This document shows positions 60,780 through 64,000 of a DNA stretch of 64,000 nucleotides, one piece after another. Positions within the stretch are counted from its first letter, which is position 1. Every line of letters starts with the position of its first letter. The notes beneath the pieces are model-generated. The model made no database searches. It saw only the letters and a list, made by a program, of their open reading frames with translations, and was not told where the DNA came from. The translations under genes were made by a program, and so were the position numbers. Source of the DNA: Vibrio profundi (lineage in GTDB: Bacteria > Pseudomonadota > Gammaproteobacteria > Enterobacterales > Vibrionaceae); NCBI RefSeq assembly GCF_005281835.1, contig NZ_RZIS01000002.1:186001-250000 (forward strand), read 5' to 3'.

Positions 60780-62915
60780 ATGGCTTTAGATATGGACCAA
60801 CTAAGGAAGATGTTCTACGAAGAATGTCGTGAAAACTTAGAAGTGCTTGAGGAAGTACTGCTAGAGCTAGACCCTACCTCCACCGATATTGAAACCATTA
60901 ACACCATCTTTCGAGCGGCGCATTCCATTAAAGGAGGAGCTGCGACGTTTAACTTGTTTGATATCAGTGAATTTACGCATTCGGTGGAAGCCTATCTCGA
61001 TCTAGTTAGAAACGGTGAGTTGTTCCTTACTAAGGCGAGCGTGGATGTTCTACTAAGAAGCTGTGACTGTATTAAGAACATGCTTGAAGGGCACGAGAGC
61101 AATTCTGAGGTTGATGCTGATTTCAAAGAATCAGTGAACGTTGAACTCAAATTACTGCTAGATGACACGCAAGCGACAAATGAATCTCCAAGTACTGATT
61201 CTCCTGCAGTTGAAGATATTCCCGCCACTGATCCAGCTACCAAGTCTCCTTCGGAAGCGTCTCCTTGGGCAGTGGAGTTCATCCCTCATTCTGAGATTTT
61301 CTTCAGTGGTAATGACCCGCTACGCATCATTAGAGAAGTGAAAGACCTCGATCCTAATGTCAGCATTCAATGTTTAACTCCTGAATTGCCAGAGCTTCAT
61401 GAAATCGAGTCAGAGCTTTGTTACTTAAGCTGGTCATTTATTTTGGCTGCGGATATCGAAAAGGACGACATTCTCGAAATATTTGAGTGGGTTGAAGATG
61501 AATGTGATTTAACGATTGAAAGGCTGATTAGTGATGAAGTCTCTGTATCTGATGAAGGCTCAGAGGCTTCACAGCCTGAACCAGTAACGAAAGAAGAGAA
61601 TGAACCTAAGACAGATGTCGTAGCTGAAACCTCAGCTACACCAGCCAAGTCTGAACCGGAAAATAAACCTGCCGCCGCAAATAAACCTGCGAAGACAGAA
61701 ACTGGCGTTAGCTCCATTCGAGTCGACATCGATAAAGTGGATGGCTTAATTAACTTAGTTGGTGAGCTGGTGATCACTCAATCGATGCTTACTGAAATAG
61801 GCAACGATTTCAGTGTCGATAAATTAGAGAAACTGAAAGCAGGGCTCGACCAACTTCTCCAAAACAGTAAAGACCTTCAAGAGAATGTATTGAACATTCG
61901 AATGCTACCGATGAGTTTCGCATTTAGCCGATTCCCACGTTTAGTTCGTGATTTGTGTGGCCGCCTTGAAAAAGAGGTGGATCTGCAAATCCTCGGTGAA
62001 AATACCGAACTCGATAAAACCGTATTGGAACGCATTGTCGACCCATTGGTGCACTTAGTGAGAAACGGTATCGACCACGGCATTGAGCTTCCAGAACAAC
62101 GAGTACAAAGCGGAAAACCTGAAATGGGCGTCATCAAACTAGATGCGTTTCACCAAGGCGGCTCCATTGTTATTGAAGTGGAAGACGACGGTGCGGGAAT
62201 CAACTGCGATGTGCTGTGGGAAAAAGCGAAGAAGAAGGGCGTGGTAGCGGAAGATGCCCGCCGTGAGGAGATGACCGACAAACAAGTGGTAAACCTAATT
62301 TTCGCTCCGGGCTTTTCAACCGCAGACGAAGTTTCTGATATCTCAGGGCGTGGCGTTGGCATGGATGTGGTGAAACGAAATATCGAAGAGCTAGGCGGCC
62401 ATATTGAAGTGGAATCTAAACTCGGCAAGGGCAGCAAATTTACCATCAGCCTGCCGCTGACGTTAGCGATTCTCGATGGGCAATTAGTCCGAGTCAGTGG
62501 GGAAGTGTACATCATTCCTCTGCTTACGATCATTGAATCGATTCAAATTGACAAAGACTGCGTCAAGCACGCATCGGGTGGGGTCGAGCTTTATCGTCTA
62601 CGTGATGAAAATATTCCTATCGTACGTTTACAAGATGAATTTGAAATGGGCGAAAGCGGTGACCTACAAGACCGAATACTTTGCTTTGTAGAAGCGGCTG
62701 GAAATCGAGTTGGTTTACTGATTGATGAATTGCTCGATCAGCAGCAAGTGGTGATTAAGAGCTTAGAGTCGAACTACAGCAAAGTGGCAGGCATTTCAGG
62801 CGCGACTATTTTAGGTGATGGTTCGGTGTCTTTGATATTGGATATTCAAGGTTTGATCACCTCGTTCTTAGATAAGAGTAGAGACTCAGCGACGAAAAAA
62901 GGCATTGCGGCTTAA
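60780..62915 (+). CDS. cheA: Chemotaxis histidine kinase CheA
   Basis: 711 residues from the ATG at 60780 (an ATG two codons earlier is also possible). HPt domain P1 with IFRAAHSIKGGAATF (phosphorylated His near residue 48), a long linker with an extra alpha/beta segment around 160-250 (PWAVEFIPHSEIFFSGNDPL) in the P2 position, dimerisation P3, HATPase P4 (LVHLVRNGIDHGIE, FAPGFSTADEVSDISGRGVGMDVV) and a CheW-like P5 (PLTLAILDGQLVRV). Acts with the two CheW proteins at chemoreceptors. Confidence 0.93.
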   Translation: MALDMDQLRKMFYEECRENLEVLEEVLLELDPTSTDIETINTIFRAAHSIKGGAATFNLFDISEFTHSVEAYLDLVRNGELFLTKASVDVLLRSCDCIKNMLEGHESNSEVDADFKESVNVELKLLLDDTQATNESPSTDSPAVEDIPATDPATKSPSEASPWAVEFIPHSEIFFSGNDPLRIIREVKDLDPNVSIQCLTPELPELHEIESELCYLSWSFILAADIEKDDILEIFEWVEDECDLTIERLISDEVSVSDEGSEASQPEPVTKEENEPKTDVVAETSATPAKSEPENKPAAANKPAKTETGVSSIRVDIDKVDGLINLVGELVITQSMLTEIGNDFSVDKLEKLKAGLDQLLQNSKDLQENVLNIRMLPMSFAFSRFPRLVRDLCGRLEKEVDLQILGENTELDKTVLERIVDPLVHLVRNGIDHGIELPEQRVQSGKPEMGVIKLDAFHQGGSIVIEVEDDGAGINCDVLWEKAKKKGVVAEDARREEMTDKQVVNLIFAPGFSTADEVSDISGRGVGMDVVKRNIEELGGHIEVESKLGKGSKFTISLPLTLAILDGQLVRVSGEVYIIPLLTIIESIQIDKDCVKHASGGVELYRLRDENIPIVRLQDEFEMGESGDLQDRILCFVEAAGNRVGLLIDELLDQQQVVIKSLESNYSKVAGISGATILGDGSVSLILDIQGLITSFLDKSRDSATKKGIAA

Positions 62916-62954
62916 CAGCGGCAAGCGATAAGACACTTAGTTTAGGAGTGGAAA

Positions 62955-63467
62955 ATGGAAGCCGTTCCCGAAGCAGAAAAAGAGCAAGACCCGAATAACA
63001 TGATGAGTGCGGAAATCAGCGAAAACGCTGATTTCCTGAGTTTTCGTTTAGACAAAGAATTGTATGGCGTGGTGATTCAAGACGTCGAGGAAATTCGAGT
63101 GTGGGAACGTCCAACACCGATCCCTCGTTCACCAAGCTTTGTCAAAGGGGTGATCAACCTACGCGGAATGATAGTGCCAATCGTTGACTTAAGAGCTCGC
63201 TTTGATATTGGCGAGTGTGATTATCTGCCAACAACCGTGGTGTTAGTCCTAAGAAGCTCAAACGGTGAATCTGAACAGTTAATGGGCTTGGTAGTGGATG
63301 CGGTGTCCGATGTGGTCAGCCAAGGCGATAACGATTTGTATCCCTCGGTTGGCGAATCGAGTATTGGCCCATTCATTCAAGGTTTGCTCAATGTGGATGA
63401 GCAAGTGATGTCACTCCTCGACACTGAAGAATTATTGAATATCGATCTTATCTTAAAGGCAGGGTAA
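62955..63467 (+). CDS. cheW: CheW chemotaxis coupling protein (first copy)
   Basis: 170 residues with a CheW fold: DFLSFRLDKELYGVVIQDVEEIRVWERPTPIPRSPSFVKGVINLRGMIVPIVDLRARF. It links CheA to receptors. About 20 extra N-terminal residues are acidic (EAVPEAEKEQDP). TAGGAGTGG before the ATG. Followed after 3 bp by a second CheW-like gene. Confidence 0.92.
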   Translation: MEAVPEAEKEQDPNNMMSAEISENADFLSFRLDKELYGVVIQDVEEIRVWERPTPIPRSPSFVKGVINLRGMIVPIVDLRARFDIGECDYLPTTVVLVLRSSNGESEQLMGLVVDAVSDVVSQGDNDLYPSVGESSIGPFIQGLLNVDEQVMSLLDTEELLNIDLILKAG

Positions 63468-63470
63468 AGC

Positions 63471-63935
63471 ATGGAAGCGGAAGAGTACTTGAGCTTTATA
63501 TTGGAAGAAGAAGAGTATGCAGTCCCTATTTTAGACGTGCGAGAAGTACGTGGCTGGAGCGATGTGCGCACGGTGCCTAACTCGCCTGATTTTTTAATTG
63601 GCGTACTCGAAATTCGTGGTGAGTACGTGCCTATCGTGGATCTTAGGATGCGATTTAATCTTAAGCCTGCCGTGATTAATGCGACCACCGTCGTGATTGT
63701 TCTTAATGATACCAATAAACACCCTTTGGGCATCATTGTGGATGCGGTTGCTGAGGTATACGCCTTAGAACCAACTGCCATCAAACCTGCTCCGCATATG
63801 TCTCTTACCTTAGATGAAAGTTACATCAAAGGAATAGCTTCAGAGGCTAATGGGCACCTAATTATTATTAATCTTGAAGCTCTGTTTGATGTTAATGAGC
63901 TAACTAACTCGTCAGTAGAAGAAGCGCTAATGTGA
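63471..63935 (+). CDS. CheW-domain protein (second copy)
   Basis: 154 residues: EEYLSFILEEEEYAVPILDVREVRGW, LIGVLEIRGEYVPIVDLRMRFNL and VIVLNDTNKHPLGIIVDAV. It differs clearly from the first CheW, so the pair probably has separate roles at the receptor array. GCAGGGTAAAGC before the ATG. Confidence 0.9.
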   Translation: MEAEEYLSFILEEEEYAVPILDVREVRGWSDVRTVPNSPDFLIGVLEIRGEYVPIVDLRMRFNLKPAVINATTVVIVLNDTNKHPLGIIVDAVAEVYALEPTAIKPAPHMSLTLDESYIKGIASEANGHLIIINLEALFDVNELTNSSVEEALM

Positions 63936-63943
63936 GGTAATTT

Positions 63944-64000
63944 ATGTCATTCTGGAATAGAAGAAAGGAACCAGTGGCGGCTTACACGTCACCTGTACAA
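63944..64000 (+). CDS. Start of a gene cut by the window end, probably a chemoreceptor
   Basis: Nineteen codons (MSFWNRRKEPVAAYTSPVQ) behind TGAGGTAA (63933-63940), running off the end. In the V. cholerae cluster III order STAS-cheY-cheA-cheW-cheW the next gene is a methyl-accepting chemotaxis protein. The visible residues alone do not show this. Confidence 0.45.
   Translation, partial: MSFWNRRKEPVAAYTSPVQ

Noticed and set aside
61421..61777. Serine-rich minus-strand frames opposite cheA (also at 60992, 62150)
   Set aside because: Serine/threonine-rich artefacts of reading the coding strand backwards.
1..64000. tRNA, rRNA, IS elements or phage genes
   Set aside because: None seen on either strand; no transposase, integrase or phage structural protein among the reading frames.

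Overview
The window is the origin region of the second chromosome of a Vibrionaceae bacterium, most likely a Vibrio. It carries an rctB-type initiator gene (52209-54182, minus), an oriCII-like intergenic region with six regularly spaced GATC-containing 12-mers and a perfect DnaA box, parA2/parB2, and four perfect copies of the chromosome-II centromere motif TTTACANTGTAAA. These features are diagnostic of the vibrio secondary replicon. I cannot name the species.

Layout. 1-9 kb: a run of small, mostly single-gene, minus-strand accessory genes (VOC proteins, GNAT acetyltransferases, three GFA-fold zinc proteins, OsmC, a gamma-glutamylcyclotransferase-like protein, DUF proteins) plus one plus-strand RRM RNA-binding protein. 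They look like stress, detoxification and housekeeping extras. 9-14.5 kb: a solute-binding protein, a 9.5-copy hexanucleotide repeat beside a small outer-membrane barrel gene, a NagE-like PTS permease with a candidate ROK/NagC-type operator, and an OmpR-type two-component system. 14.5-22 kb: a divergent cluster joining a DUF1868 2H-phosphoesterase, a ROK regulator and a glycerophosphodiester phosphodiesterase to a complete four-gene ABC importer, probably for an organophosphate compound. 22-27 kb: RlmJ and secD-secF preceded by a VemP-like translation-arrest peptide gene, the arrangement of the regulated secDF2 copy of vibrios. 27-33 kb: two tandem M16 metalloprotease lipoproteins. 33-40 kb: a seven-gene operon with a TPR protein, MacB/LolD-type ABC transporter, LolA-like protein, outer-membrane barrel and LytS/LytR-type two-component system, which looks like one self-regulated envelope transport system. 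40-49 kb: solute-binding proteins, a 3-hydroxyisobutyrate-dehydrogenase-like enzyme with a LysR regulator, a YebC-family protein, a hybrid sensor kinase, and a NADAR-RibA fusion of riboflavin metabolism. 49.6-52 kb: a Fur-box-controlled pair of Dpp/Opp-type ATPases without permeases.

52-60 kb is the replication and segregation core: rctB reads leftward and parAB2 rightward from oriCII. tmcA (tRNA acetyltransferase) follows, with a parS2 site embedded in its last codons and two more just behind it. 60-64 kb is the start of a chemotaxis operon (STAS, CheY, CheA, CheW, CheW, then a gene cut by the window end) resembling the cluster III arrangement of Vibrio.

Most genes left of oriCII lie on the minus strand and all genes right of it on the plus strand, so transcription generally runs with replication away from the origin. 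No rRNA, tRNA, CRISPR array, transposase or integrase was seen.
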